Of a stretch of DNA of 64,000 nt, positions 37,685-47,846 are shown piece by piece (positions within the stretch are counted from its first letter, which is position 1; the number at the start of each line of letters is the position of its first letter). Where the stretch lies: contig JAPKDJ010000002.1 of assembly GCA_026421245.1 (NCBI GenBank), positions 101,940 to 165,939 of the forward strand, given 5' to 3'. Source of the stretch: Akkermansiaceae bacterium. GTDB taxonomy: Bacteria; Verrucomicrobiota; Verrucomicrobiia; Verrucomicrobiales; Akkermansiaceae. The notes below the pieces were generated by a model that had not been told where the DNA came from, did not search any database, and worked only from the letters and a program-made list of their open reading frames with translations. The position numbers and the translations under genes were made by a program.

Positions 37685-38386
37685 ATGCCACTTTTTGGCC
37701 TCTCCCACGGCCTCACCGTGCTCACCCTTATACTAATCGCTTCTCTCTGTATCCACACAGGAAGGCGCGGACACGCCTGGCCCCGGGCTTTTCTCGCCTT
37801 CGTTTGCCTCTCGGTCTTTCCGATCAATCAATTGGCCTTGATGTCACTTGATTTCAAAATCCCCCTCGACAAACTCCTGCCCTTTCACCTCTGCGACTTC
37901 GCAGCTCTTACCGCAGGCTTTGGCATCCTTACGAAAAAGCCACTTCTTTGCGAGTTAACCTACTGCTGGGGACTTGCCGGAACCATTCAGGGCCTCATTT
38001 TTCCCAATCCCGGCTGGGACTTTCCCGCCCCGATGTTCTGGAGCTACTTCGTTCAACACGGCGTCGTGGTCATCGCCGCTCTCTACCTTCCCTTCGCCAT
38101 GAAGTGGAAGCCGCGCGAGGGCGTCGTTCCCCGAATCATTCTTTGGACTCAAATCTACTTCCTTTTAGCAATGACTGCAAACGGAGCACTCGGGACGAAC
38201 TTCGGTTTTCTCGCTTCAAAGCCGGAAGTTGCCTCTCCTCTCGACTATCTCGGTGACTGGCCCATTTACCTCATCTGGCTTCAGGTCCTAGCAACCGGAC
38301 TCATGACCTGCCTTCTTTTGCCATTCCGAAAGACAATAAACATTTGGCGGCCTCGCCGAATCAGAGTAAGCCCCACCCATGAGTGA
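37685..38386 (+). CDS. TIGR02206/YwaF-like integral membrane protein
   Basis: The product of about 233 residues has around seven hydrophobic segments and the family features PLFHLCDFAA-like LPFHLCDFAALTAG, YCWGLAGTIQGLIFPN and an aromatic-rich W-x-Y-F-V-Q-H-G helix. The role of the family is unknown. ATG 37685 was chosen because homologues begin at about LFGLSH; the frame is open to an ATG at 37583. It overlaps the ispH start by 8 bp. Confidence 0.8.
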   Translation: MPLFGLSHGLTVLTLILIASLCIHTGRRGHAWPRAFLAFVCLSVFPINQLALMSLDFKIPLDKLLPFHLCDFAALTAGFGILTKKPLLCELTYCWGLAGTIQGLIFPNPGWDFPAPMFWSYFVQHGVVVIAALYLPFAMKWKPREGVVPRIILWTQIYFLLAMTANGALGTNFGFLASKPEVASPLDYLGDWPIYLIWLQVLATGLMTCLLLPFRKTINIWRPRRIRVSPTHE

Positions 38387-39608
38387 CGTCTCCAAGCCCC
38401 AAAAAAAGAAACGAGTCAACGTTCGTCGACCCGACGTCATGACTCTCGTCCAGGCTGAAGTTGAAAAACACTATCACTCTCCCATTGTTGAAAAGCTCCG
38501 CGATCGTGGTGGCTCACTCACCATTGGAAAAACGACCATCCGCCTCGCCGAGCAATTTGGTTTTTGCTATGGCGTCGAGCGAGCTATCGATCTGGCCTAC
38601 GCCGCACGGAGAGTCTTTCCCGACCAGCGAATCTTCCTCATTGGAGAGATCATTCACAACCCGGAGGTCAACCGGCAGCTTGCTGGGATGAGCATCGTTT
38701 CCCTGCCCTGGAAAGAACTCACCGAAGAATACGACAACCTCACGGCAGACGATGTCGTCATCGTTCCTGCATTTGGTGCCCCTACTAACTTCACCGAAAA
38801 AATCGAACAACAGGGCTGTCACATCATCGACACAACCTGTGGCGACGTGATGAAAGTCTGGCGTCGCGTTCGCACCTACGCCAAAAACGGAGTGACCTCG
38901 CTCATTCACGGAAAACGAGGCCACGAGGAAACCCGGGCGACGGCGTCACGTGCCACCGGTGACGATAGCCAAGGGCATTACCTCATCGTTCTAACTCTCG
39001 CAGAAACCGAATACGTGTGTCACTTCATCCGTACCGGTGGCGATTCCGCAGAATTCCTGGCTAAATTTGACAAAGCCGTCTCCGAGAATTTTGACCCTCA
39101 AGTTCACCTGACGGAAATTGGAGTGGCCAATCAGACCACCATGTTGAAGAGCGAGACGGAAGAGATCCAAAGACGAATCCAGCAGGCCATCGTCGACCGC
39201 GATGGTAACGCGGAAAAGTTCCAGATGTTCGACACCATTTGCGGAGCCACCCAGGAACGTCAGGACGCCCTCTTCGATATGCTCAACAAGCCCATGGACC
39301 TTCTCCTTGTGGTCGGCGGATACAACAGCTCCAATACGACTCACCTCGTTGAAATCGGAAACGAAAACCTTCCCACTTACTTCATTCGCGAGGCTTCCTG
39401 TCTCGAGTCCCTGGAAACCGTGGTCCACTTTGACATCGAAAGAAACTCGGAGGTTTCCGCTCCCAATATCCTAGCCGGCTTTGATGACAAGAAAGCAACC
39501 ATCGGAATCACTGCCGGTGCCTCTTGCCCTGCCAATCTCATCGAGGAAACCATCGTCAGAGTTCTCGCGCTGAGGGGGATTTCCCGGGAAATAATCGAGC
39601 AAGCCTAA
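38379..39608 (+). CDS. ispH: 4-hydroxy-3-methylbut-2-enyl diphosphate reductase, long type
   Basis: The 409-residue product catalyses the last step of the MEP isoprenoid pathway. The three cysteines that hold the Fe-S cluster are present in FGFCYGVERA, DTTCGDVM and TAGASCPANLIEE. The protein is about 90 residues longer than E. coli IspH (316) and has the internal insertions and N-terminal extension of the plant/cyanobacterial form. It overlaps the preceding membrane-protein gene by 8 bp and is convergent with the next gene. Confidence 0.95.
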   Translation: MSDVSKPQKKKRVNVRRPDVMTLVQAEVEKHYHSPIVEKLRDRGGSLTIGKTTIRLAEQFGFCYGVERAIDLAYAARRVFPDQRIFLIGEIIHNPEVNRQLAGMSIVSLPWKELTEEYDNLTADDVVIVPAFGAPTNFTEKIEQQGCHIIDTTCGDVMKVWRRVRTYAKNGVTSLIHGKRGHEETRATASRATGDDSQGHYLIVLTLAETEYVCHFIRTGGDSAEFLAKFDKAVSENFDPQVHLTEIGVANQTTMLKSETEEIQRRIQQAIVDRDGNAEKFQMFDTICGATQERQDALFDMLNKPMDLLLVVGGYNSSNTTHLVEIGNENLPTYFIREASCLESLETVVHFDIERNSEVSAPNILAGFDDKKATIGITAGASCPANLIEETIVRVLALRGISREIIEQA

Positions 39609-41293
39609 TTCGCCACCGCTTTAATCCTCTTCGCCAAAAGAGCCGCATCATCAACCCTTCCAAGCTTCACAAGTGACTTGTGATAACCTCTCAGGGTTTG
39701 CAAGTGGTTGGGACGAACATTCAATCCCTCACGAAAAGACTTACCGGCGCTTTTGAAGTCCCCCTGGGAAAAATGGAAATCCCCCAATCTCAGTTCCATG
39801 GGATAATCGATTGTATAGGGGAGCAGGTTCGCCGACCGCCCTTGCCGGTCCGCAGCCGCAATATACCAATTTTTTGCACTCAGCTTGGTTGCCCCGGACT
39901 CCAGCTCCGCCAGCATCCCACGCAACTCCGCTATCGCAATCCCAAGGGTATTCGTGGCTCGCAGCCAACTGGAGTAACTACTGGTTTTGGATGCCAGTTC
40001 TTGTTTCCCTTCGAGAGCACGGGCCCGTTCGATCAAATTCTTGTAAAGCACCTTTCCGTTTTCAAGATCCTTAACGCTCACCGCAATCCTCACCCCCAGA
40101 TAGAAAGCCAAACAATCACGATAGAAGAGAGCAAACGATTGTTTCTTATACCATTCCTCTTCAGGGAGTATTTCCAAAATCTTCTGCCCCTCATAGAAAG
40201 AGGCCTTGTCAGTTTGTCCCATCATGATGCGCGCTCCCGCCGTCCGCCCCTCCCACATGAGCAAGCCTGCTCCCCGCGAGAAGAGCCTCTCCTTCGAGAC
40301 GTTCACTGTCGCCAACTCTTTTGAAATCGCGAGAGCTTTGTCATGCTCTCCTTTCGTCTCGTATAAATTCACGAGGTAAAGCTTCGAACGAACCCAGCCC
40401 TCGCAATCGAAAACAGAGACCTTGTTCAAGCTCATATATGCTTGGTATAATTTCACAGCCTCCAACGCTGATTGAATAGCGAGGGCAGCGTTTCCGCATC
40501 GTAACTCCACATGGGTCAACATGAGTTGAAATGGCGGATAGTCGGGATGGAGTCGAACCAACTTTCGAGCAATCGGCAAAACGTCGTTTCGCAAACTGGG
40601 ACCATTCAAGGGAGCTTCCGATTGGCTGCTTACCCAGAACGCCATCACCGAAAGATTCTCTGGATTTGCTTTCAGAATTTCAAACAGGCCCGCGTTGGTC
40701 TGTAACTGTCCAACCAGAGGTTTTCCAAATTCGTCATATCCATCTCTCAAGAGAAACAATGAAAACAACTTGGACTGAATATCGAGAGGGAACCGCTTCG
40801 AGACCGCTTTGAAGGTCACTCCCGCGCCTCTTGCTCCTTCTGTCAAAAGAGCCCCCGCCCCCTGAACATATCCCCTTTCGATATCTGTCCAGCGTCCTCC
40901 CTCGTTAGCCGCCTCTGATTCTAGTAAATCAAGCATCCGGTTCACCGCAATCTGCCGTTGCTCAAAGAACTCATGCTCGCTTCCCGCCAAGCTCATGGTG
41001 ATCCCCCAATAAGCCATCAGGCAATCAGGATCCAGCTTAGCGGCTTCGCAAAAATGCCGATAGGCCTCGAAATCCCACGAGGTATTAAGTCTGGCCATTC
41101 CTTGGGCCACATGCTCAGCCGCCTTCTCCGAGCTCGTCGAAACAGCCATGTGTCCCTTCCGAAAGGCCTCGGTCGCCTTGGGAGGAGACATTTTGGAAAC
41201 CACCGGGTGAATCACCGAAGCCACCTTGAATTCTTCCGCACAAAGCGAGGAGAAAAAAGTTAGCACAAGAAGTAAGAACGCAAGTTGTTTCAC
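39605..41293 (-). CDS. Exported TPR-like helical-repeat protein
   Basis: The 562-residue product starts at GTG 41293, with AGGAG eight bases upstream, giving a normal signal peptide (LAFLLLVLTFFSSLCAEE). The upstream in-frame extension lacks such a signal. The body is alpha-helical with several weak TPR units, e.g. HFCEAAKLDPDCLMAYWG, LGDFHFSQGDFKSAGKSFREGL and RPNHLQTLRGYHKSLVKLGR near the C-terminus. Function unknown; a periplasmic scaffold is plausible. It is convergent with ispH and divergent from proC; the track from GTG avoids overlap with proC. Confidence 0.75.
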   Translation of the reverse strand: MKQLAFLLLVLTFFSSLCAEEFKVASVIHPVVSKMSPPKATEAFRKGHMAVSTSSEKAAEHVAQGMARLNTSWDFEAYRHFCEAAKLDPDCLMAYWGITMSLAGSEHEFFEQRQIAVNRMLDLLESEAANEGGRWTDIERGYVQGAGALLTEGARGAGVTFKAVSKRFPLDIQSKLFSLFLLRDGYDEFGKPLVGQLQTNAGLFEILKANPENLSVMAFWVSSQSEAPLNGPSLRNDVLPIARKLVRLHPDYPPFQLMLTHVELRCGNAALAIQSALEAVKLYQAYMSLNKVSVFDCEGWVRSKLYLVNLYETKGEHDKALAISKELATVNVSKERLFSRGAGLLMWEGRTAGARIMMGQTDKASFYEGQKILEILPEEEWYKKQSFALFYRDCLAFYLGVRIAVSVKDLENGKVLYKNLIERARALEGKQELASKTSSYSSWLRATNTLGIAIAELRGMLAELESGATKLSAKNWYIAAADRQGRSANLLPYTIDYPMELRLGDFHFSQGDFKSAGKSFREGLNVRPNHLQTLRGYHKSLVKLGRVDDAALLAKRIKAVAN

Positions 41294-41391
41294 ACCTCTT
41301 TCTCCTAGAAACTCGCCCGCTTGGCAATCTCTCAGTCTGGATGTCACGGAAGGTCTCGACAGCCCGATGCCCTCCGGTTCACTCTCCCCCC

Positions 41392-42192
41392 ATGACAATC
41401 GGACTCCTTGGCTGCGGAAAAATGGGATCAGCTCTCACTCTGGGAGCGATCAAAGCAGGCGTCTTTACTGACGATCAAGTTCTGGCATATGACCCGGTTC
41501 CTGCTGCGATCGAATCTCTGGGGGCCGGGATTTCCTCTGCCGGTTCTCTCGATGAAGTCATTCGAAAAAGCGACATCCTTCTCCTCTGCGTGAAACCCGG
41601 AGACGTCGAAACCGTCCTCACCAAGATCCCCTCAAATAATGACTCCTCTGACGATCTCCTTATCATCTCTATCGCCGCAGGAGTGACCCTTGCCACCATG
41701 GAGAGAGCGGCTCAACACAAAGCCCGCATTGTCCGTGCAATGCCCAATACACCGGCACTCGTCGGCGAAGGCGCAGCGGCCTTCTCCCTGGGCACCGATG
41801 CGACAAGTTCCGATGCCGCATTCGCCAAGAAGCTCCTTGGTTCAATTGGCATCGTTTATCAGGTTAAAGAACCCCTTCTCGATTCTGTCACCGGAATTTC
41901 CGGCAGTGGTCCCGCTTATGTTTACACCTTTATCGAAGCCCTCACCGATGGAGCCGTCCTTGAAGGACTTCCTCGTGACCAGGCTCTTGCCCTTGCCACC
42001 CAAACCGTCCTCGGCGCTGCTAAAATGGTTGCCTATTCCAAAGAACACCCCGCTCTCCTTCGAGACCGCGTGACCTCACCCGGCGGCACAACTATCGCCG
42101 GCCTCGTCGCTCTTGAAGAAGGAGCCTTCCGCGCAACCACGATCAAAGCGGTTCGAACAGCGACTGCGAGAGCCCGCGAACTCGGAGCCTGA
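41392..42192 (+). CDS. proC: Pyrroline-5-carboxylate reductase
   Basis: The 266-residue product performs the last step of proline synthesis. The N-terminal NAD(P)-binding motif GLLGCGKMGSAL, the RAMPNTPALVGEG segment and the C-terminal signature SGSGPAYVYTFIEAL ... RVTSPGGTTIAGL are all present. ATG 41392 directly precedes the nucleotide-binding strand; an upstream in-frame ATG would add 17 unrelated residues. It opens a plus-strand run that continues to the RNase gene. Confidence 0.95.
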   Translation: MTIGLLGCGKMGSALTLGAIKAGVFTDDQVLAYDPVPAAIESLGAGISSAGSLDEVIRKSDILLLCVKPGDVETVLTKIPSNNDSSDDLLIISIAAGVTLATMERAAQHKARIVRAMPNTPALVGEGAAAFSLGTDATSSDAAFAKKLLGSIGIVYQVKEPLLDSVTGISGSGPAYVYTFIEALTDGAVLEGLPRDQALALATQTVLGAAKMVAYSKEHPALLRDRVTSPGGTTIAGLVALEEGAFRATTIKAVRTATARARELGA

Positions 42193-42267
42193 GAATTGTC
42201 CTCCGTGAAGGGTTTTTTCTTTCTCTCCCCGCCCCCTCACGTCACCTTATGCCCTAGTAGCACGTTC

Positions 42268-43053
42268 ATGAAGATTATCGCCATCGCCAACCAAAAAGGA
42301 GGGGTCGGAAAAACCACCACCGCGATCAATCTCTCCGCCGGACTCGCCCAACAGGGCAAAAAAATCCTCCTTCTTGATCTTGATCCCCAGGCAAATGCTA
42401 CCAGCGGTCTGGGTTCGGAGGCCAGCTCGGAAGGCTGCATGTATCACCCGCTCATCGGGCTGGCTCGCATCCAGGACAAGATCATCCCAAGCAGAATCGA
42501 CAACCTTTCTATCGTCCCGGGTGACATTGATCTCGCTGGCGTCGAAATCGAACTCGCCCAGATGCCCGACTACCTTGTCCGCCTTCGTCAGATTCTTGAT
42601 GAGTTGGGGAAATCAAGTGACTACGATTACGTCATTCTCGACACCCCTCCATCGCTAGGAATCCTAATGACCTCCGCACTGGCTGCGGCAGATGAGATTG
42701 TGATCCCACTTCAATGTGAGTGGTTTGGCCTCGAAGGCCTCGCCAAGATTGTCCACATCATTGAGCGCATCAAGGAATCCGGAGTCGGATCTCCAGTGGT
42801 CCTCGAGGGTATTCTGATGACCATGTATGACAAACGCACCAACCTCTCCCGGCAAGTCGTTGAAGAAGTGAAAAAATTTTTCCCCGAACAGCTTTACCAC
42901 ACCATCATCCCCAGATCGATCCGTATTGGGGAGGCTCCCAGCTACGGAATGACCATCTTCGAACATGACGCCAACGGAGCGGGAGCTCTCGCTTATCAGA
43001 AATTTTCTGAGGAATTCCTCAGCCGCCGTTCCGACGTTCCCGCCGGAGCCTGA
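42268..43053 (+). CDS. ParA/Soj family chromosome-partitioning ATPase
   Basis: The 261-residue product has the deviant Walker A motif [15 protein letters not shown], Walker A' region [16 protein letters not shown], and Walker [14 protein letters not shown]. Its size without an N-terminal helix-turn-helix matches chromosomal Soj. A parB gene would be expected next to it, but the following gene is mreB. ATG 42268 was chosen because the motif starts five residues later. Placement between proC and mreB suggests position, not a shared operon: 163 bp separate it from mreB. Confidence 0.92.
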   Translation: MKIIAIANQKGGVGKTTTAINLSAGLAQQGKKILLLDLDPQANATSGLGSEASSEGCMYHPLIGLARIQDKIIPSRIDNLSIVPGDIDLAGVEIELAQMPDYLVRLRQILDELGKSSDYDYVILDTPPSLGILMTSALAAADEIVIPLQCEWFGLEGLAKIVHIIERIKESGVGSPVVLEGILMTMYDKRTNLSRQVVEEVKKFFPEQLYHTIIPRSIRIGEAPSYGMTIFEHDANGAGALAYQKFSEEFLSRRSDVPAGA

Positions 43054-43207
43054 CTACCGGCCCGCGGAACATTGCTAAAATCAACGCGGAACAAGGATGT
43101 GGCTTGACCATCCATGTCTAGCTCTACAACCTCGCGGTCCCCGCAGGAAATTTATTTACCGATTTCCTGAGATTTTTGATTTTCTCAATCCTTTCAATCC
43201 ACTCTAA

Positions 43208-44248
<1,041 letters not shown>

Positions 44249-44271
44249 TCTGTGATGCTGGGACTCAAAAG

Positions 44272-45084
44272 ATGAAGCCTTTGAATTTTGTCGCACTGCT
44301 GCTTTTTATAGCAGGGCTCGTTTGGGTTTTTACCCTCAGCGAGAGATCCGTGCAAAATATTCAAAAGCTCTACTATTCATCTATCTCCCCCATCATCTCA
44401 AAAGGAGGCGAATCGGAAGCCTTTGCCAACGATTTCATCAAAGAAGTCGAGCACTCCCAGAACCTTGAAAAAAAACTGGCCCAGGCTCTCAGCGAACGGG
44501 ATCGATTCAAGCTCATCGCCTCAAAAGTACAGGACCTCGAAGCCGAAAATAACGAACTTCGCAGCGCCCTCGACTTTAAGAAGCAAACCGAGTTCGACGT
44601 CATCGCTGCCCGGGTGATTCGCAAGCAGCCACAAATGTGGGGAAAAACCATCGAGATTAATCGTGGGATAGAAAAAGGTCTTGGCGAATCACTCTGTGTT
44701 CTAGCATCCAACGGCGGTTTGGTCGGGCGGGTCCAGATACCGGGCAATAAAGTATCTTCCGTCCTTCTTATCACCGACGAAGGCTCCCAGGTCTCGGCGC
44801 GGGTGGAAGGATCTACGGAAGTCGGCATCATAGCGGGCCGACGAACCAATTACGGCGAGGCGCCCCGGTTGCGCCTGCGCTACCTCTCAAAAATCGCCAT
44901 CCTCCGCAAGGGGATGAAAGTTTATACCGACGGGCGGGGAGATCTCTTCCCTGCAAATATTCCTATCGGAACCATCGAAGACTTTGAAGTGGGCCCTGTT
45001 TACGGCGAGGCGGAAATCATTCCAGCTGTTGACTTCACCAATCTCAAAACTGTCTTTGTCATTGCCGATTCACCAGGTGATTAA
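44272..45084 (+). CDS. mreC: Rod shape-determining protein, MreC type
   Basis: The 270-residue product has an N-terminal membrane anchor (VALLLFIAGLVWVFTLS), a coiled coil at about residues 58-100, and the beta-rich MreC domain containing GLVGRVQIPGNKVSSVLLITD and a V-G-I-I-A-G-R segment. It dimerises in the periplasm and links PBP2 to MreB/MreD. It begins 23 bp after mreB. Confidence 0.93.
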   Translation: MKPLNFVALLLFIAGLVWVFTLSERSVQNIQKLYYSSISPIISKGGESEAFANDFIKEVEHSQNLEKKLAQALSERDRFKLIASKVQDLEAENNELRSALDFKKQTEFDVIAARVIRKQPQMWGKTIEINRGIEKGLGESLCVLASNGGLVGRVQIPGNKVSSVLLITDEGSQVSARVEGSTEVGIIAGRRTNYGEAPRLRLRYLSKIAILRKGMKVYTDGRGDLFPANIPIGTIEDFEVGPVYGEAEIIPAVDFTNLKTVFVIADSPGD

Positions 45085-45093
45085 GACCCAGAC

Positions 45094-45654
45094 ATGTTTC
45101 TCTACCCCATCTGTCTCGTTGGCCTACTTCTCCTGAGCTGCATCGTTCAGCAATTCATTCCGGCGGTTTCCGCTTGGTATGACGCAAGGATCCTTATTCT
45201 GCCGCTCGTTGTTCTTTGCGGATCAGCCACTGTTTCCACTGCCGGAATGCTAACATTGGCCTTCCTCGGCGGTTTTCTCTGGGACGCCCAGCAAGTTCTG
45301 ATTGTCGAGCAAGGAGATCATATCGTCTATCAAAGTAATCCCGATGCTCTCAAGTTCGGCTACTCGATCGTCCTCTACACGTTAATGGGCTTCCTGATGC
45401 AGGGAATCCGACCTCTCTTTCAAGAAGGCAAGTGGTACCTCTCCGCGGCTCTCACCGGAGTTGCCATTTTTCTTTATCTCTTTGTAGAGTATCTTCTCCG
45501 TGGCTTCATCATCGGCGGATTTAGCCTGGACAATGGCATGATTGAACAAATTGGAGCGACCTCGGTCCTCACTATGTTGTTCTCGCCCATTATCTTCTGG
45601 GGCCTTTTCCGCATCGCCGACCTTTGTGGTCACACCATCAGCTACCAACACTAA
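45094..45654 (+). CDS. mreD: MreD-like membrane protein
   Basis: The 186-residue product has five to six hydrophobic segments, including IVLYTLMGFLMQGI and TGVAIFLYLFVEYLL, and sits between mreC and mrdA with 9-bp and 13-bp gaps. Sequence similarity to MreD is weak, as is normal in this family, so the call depends largely on position, length and topology. Confidence 0.8.
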   Translation: MFLYPICLVGLLLLSCIVQQFIPAVSAWYDARILILPLVVLCGSATVSTAGMLTLAFLGGFLWDAQQVLIVEQGDHIVYQSNPDALKFGYSIVLYTLMGFLMQGIRPLFQEGKWYLSAALTGVAIFLYLFVEYLLRGFIIGGFSLDNGMIEQIGATSVLTMLFSPIIFWGLFRIADLCGHTISYQH

Positions 45655-45667
45655 CCCATCTCCCCCC

Positions 45668-47815
45668 ATGGAACCCAAGTATCGCTTCCGCCTCTACCTC
45701 CTCACTACTCTGGTCCTCACCGGCTGCGGAACCCTCCTCACGCGGCTCTACGAATTTCAGATCGACCGGCGGGCCCAATTCGTGGCCAATATCCCCACGA
45801 CTCATAATGTCACCATTCGCGAACCTGGCGTTCGTGGAAAAATCGTAGATCGAAGTGGCGTTGTCCTCGCCAGAAACCGCCGGAGTTACGAAATCGTCTT
45901 TAATCTTGAGGACGTCTACCGGGGCTATAAAGAGCATCTAAAGCTTCAGAATAAGGAAAAAGAAAAGAAACTCGGCAAAGACGGGGAGAAGCCGGATGAC
46001 GAACCCGACAAAGACCAGGTGGTAAAGGCCGTCCGGGATTGGGTCGTTCCCCAACTGGAATCGTTTGGACTCACCGGAAAGCGATTTACGGATGGAATTA
46101 AGTCCCACTACCTCACCTATGGAGGACTGGTCCCCTACACCTATCGACGAGATCTCACTCCTGACCAATTTGCCAAAATTGCCGTTCGCAGCAACGAAAT
46201 CCCAGGTGTTGAAGTCCGCGTGATGCCCCGCCGCGTTTACCCTTATGGGTCTATGGCTGGCCACCTTCTGGGATATGTCAAACAGTGGGCCAAAGGTGAC
46301 GTTCCCGAAGATTACGATGGGCCCAACAAGCACTTCCAAGGCGACGTGGAAGGAGTCGCCGGCATTGAATTCACCATGAATCAGTTTCTTCAGGGAGAAG
46401 GTGGAAAGCGGGTTCTCGTCCGGAACGAAAAAGGCAAAGTCATCGCCACTGACGATTACCAACCCGCCCTCGAAGGTGCCGAAGTTCAACTCACCATTGA
46501 CGCTCATATTCAATACATCGCGGAGAATGTTCTCCGTCGAATTGGACGAGGCGCTGCCGTCGTTATGGATCCCTATACCGGCGAAGTCCTCGCCATGGCT
46601 TCCGTCCCCAACTACGATCCAAACGACTTTGTCCCGGCAATCACGAAAGAGCGTTTTGCTGAATACAATACCAACAAGGCCCACCCTCTCACGAATCGAG
46701 CCATCAGCTCCTTTATTCCCGGTTCAACTTTTAAGCTCCCAACTGCAATCGCGGGGATCATGAACAATCGGGTTGGTTACGGGCATCGCTGTATCGGATA
46801 CAGCTCCTTTGGAAAAAACCTTAAGATCGGCTGCTGGAAGAGAGGGGGCCACGGCCCGTTGGGACTTAGCGAAGCGATTCAAAGATCGTGCAACCCCTAC
46901 TTTATGTCGATGGCTGGGGATTTGCGTTCAAAGCTCATGGTCGATACCTTCCACCTTCTCGGATTTGGTCGAAAGAGCGGAATTCTCCTTCCCGAGGAAA
47001 GCGAGGGTTTCCTTCCCGGAAGTAACGCATGGAAAAGAAAACATGCCGGTGCCGTCATGACCCGTGCCACCTTGGCTCAGTTTTCCATTGGTCAGAGTGA
47101 ATCTCTGGCCACCCCACTCCAAATTTGCTCGGTTGCAGCCACCATTGCCAATGGCGGCCGCTACTACCAACCCCGCATCGTCCGCCGAGTCATCGGCAAG
47201 ACCAGATCCGGTGAAACCAAGGTGCTTAAAGAAAACATTCCTATCGTAAAAACCGACCTCATGAAAAACGGCGTGACCGAATATCAAATCGAGGTCATCC
47301 GCAAGGGAATGTGGAAATCGGTTAACGAACGAGGCGGGACCGCTGGTCGCGTTGCGATGAAGGATGTCTTCGTTGCCGCAAAAACCGGGACGGCGCAGGT
47401 CAACAAATTTGATCCAACAAATACCCACAACGCCTGGACCACATCCTTTGCTCCCTTCGACTCGCCACGCTACGCCGTGTGCGTCATGGTCAAAAATGGT
47501 AAAAGCGGTGGTGCCGTCGCAGGGGTTCTTTCCCACCTCATCTACCGAGGCATCTTTGGAAAAGAAGCCGGACTTCCAGTCCGTCTCACCAAGCTTAATA
47601 CTTACGCAGGGAACTTTGAGCCTTTTCCAGAGATCGAGCTCCCCGAAGGCGAAGTCTTCATGCTCAACATCGACAACGGTGGCGAGACTGGAAACGAAGT
47701 CGATGAGGCACTCCTCAACTCAGGCGAACCTGTCAAAGTGAAACCAAAAACTATCCCTCTCCCCTCCATCGCTCCCACGCCGGACAAACCGACGACCGGA
47801 GACGGAAACGAATAA
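45668..47815 (+). CDS. mrdA: Penicillin-binding protein 2 (peptidoglycan transpeptidase)
   Basis: The 715-residue product starts at ATG 45668, giving an N-terminal anchor (LYLLTTLVLTGCGTLL). The non-catalytic pedestal includes RGKIVDRSGVVLARN. The transpeptidase motifs are complete: SxxK in PGSTFK, SxN in SCNPYF, and KTG in AKTGTAQV. The linker at about residues 90-125 is enriched in K, E and D. A C-terminal tail of about 70 acid/proline-rich residues extends past the domain. Upstream is the mre set; a rodA gene, often next to mrdA, is not here. Confidence 0.95.
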   Translation: MEPKYRFRLYLLTTLVLTGCGTLLTRLYEFQIDRRAQFVANIPTTHNVTIREPGVRGKIVDRSGVVLARNRRSYEIVFNLEDVYRGYKEHLKLQNKEKEKKLGKDGEKPDDEPDKDQVVKAVRDWVVPQLESFGLTGKRFTDGIKSHYLTYGGLVPYTYRRDLTPDQFAKIAVRSNEIPGVEVRVMPRRVYPYGSMAGHLLGYVKQWAKGDVPEDYDGPNKHFQGDVEGVAGIEFTMNQFLQGEGGKRVLVRNEKGKVIATDDYQPALEGAEVQLTIDAHIQYIAENVLRRIGRGAAVVMDPYTGEVLAMASVPNYDPNDFVPAITKERFAEYNTNKAHPLTNRAISSFIPGSTFKLPTAIAGIMNNRVGYGHRCIGYSSFGKNLKIGCWKRGGHGPLGLSEAIQRSCNPYFMSMAGDLRSKLMVDTFHLLGFGRKSGILLPEESEGFLPGSNAWKRKHAGAVMTRATLAQFSIGQSESLATPLQICSVAATIANGGRYYQPRIVRRVIGKTRSGETKVLKENIPIVKTDLMKNGVTEYQIEVIRKGMWKSVNERGGTAGRVAMKDVFVAAKTGTAQVNKFDPTNTHNAWTTSFAPFDSPRYAVCVMVKNGKSGGAVAGVLSHLIYRGIFGKEAGLPVRLTKLNTYAGNFEPFPEIELPEGEVFMLNIDNGGETGNEVDEALLNSGEPVKVKPKTIPLPSIAPTPDKPTTGDGNE

Positions 47816-47846
47816 TATTTCTCAAATTTAATAACAAAATACTCAT

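Noticed and set aside
43104..43130. TTGACC...TACAAC as an mreB promoter
   Set aside because: The spacing is only 15 bp and the -10 match is weak, so it was not listed as a feature.
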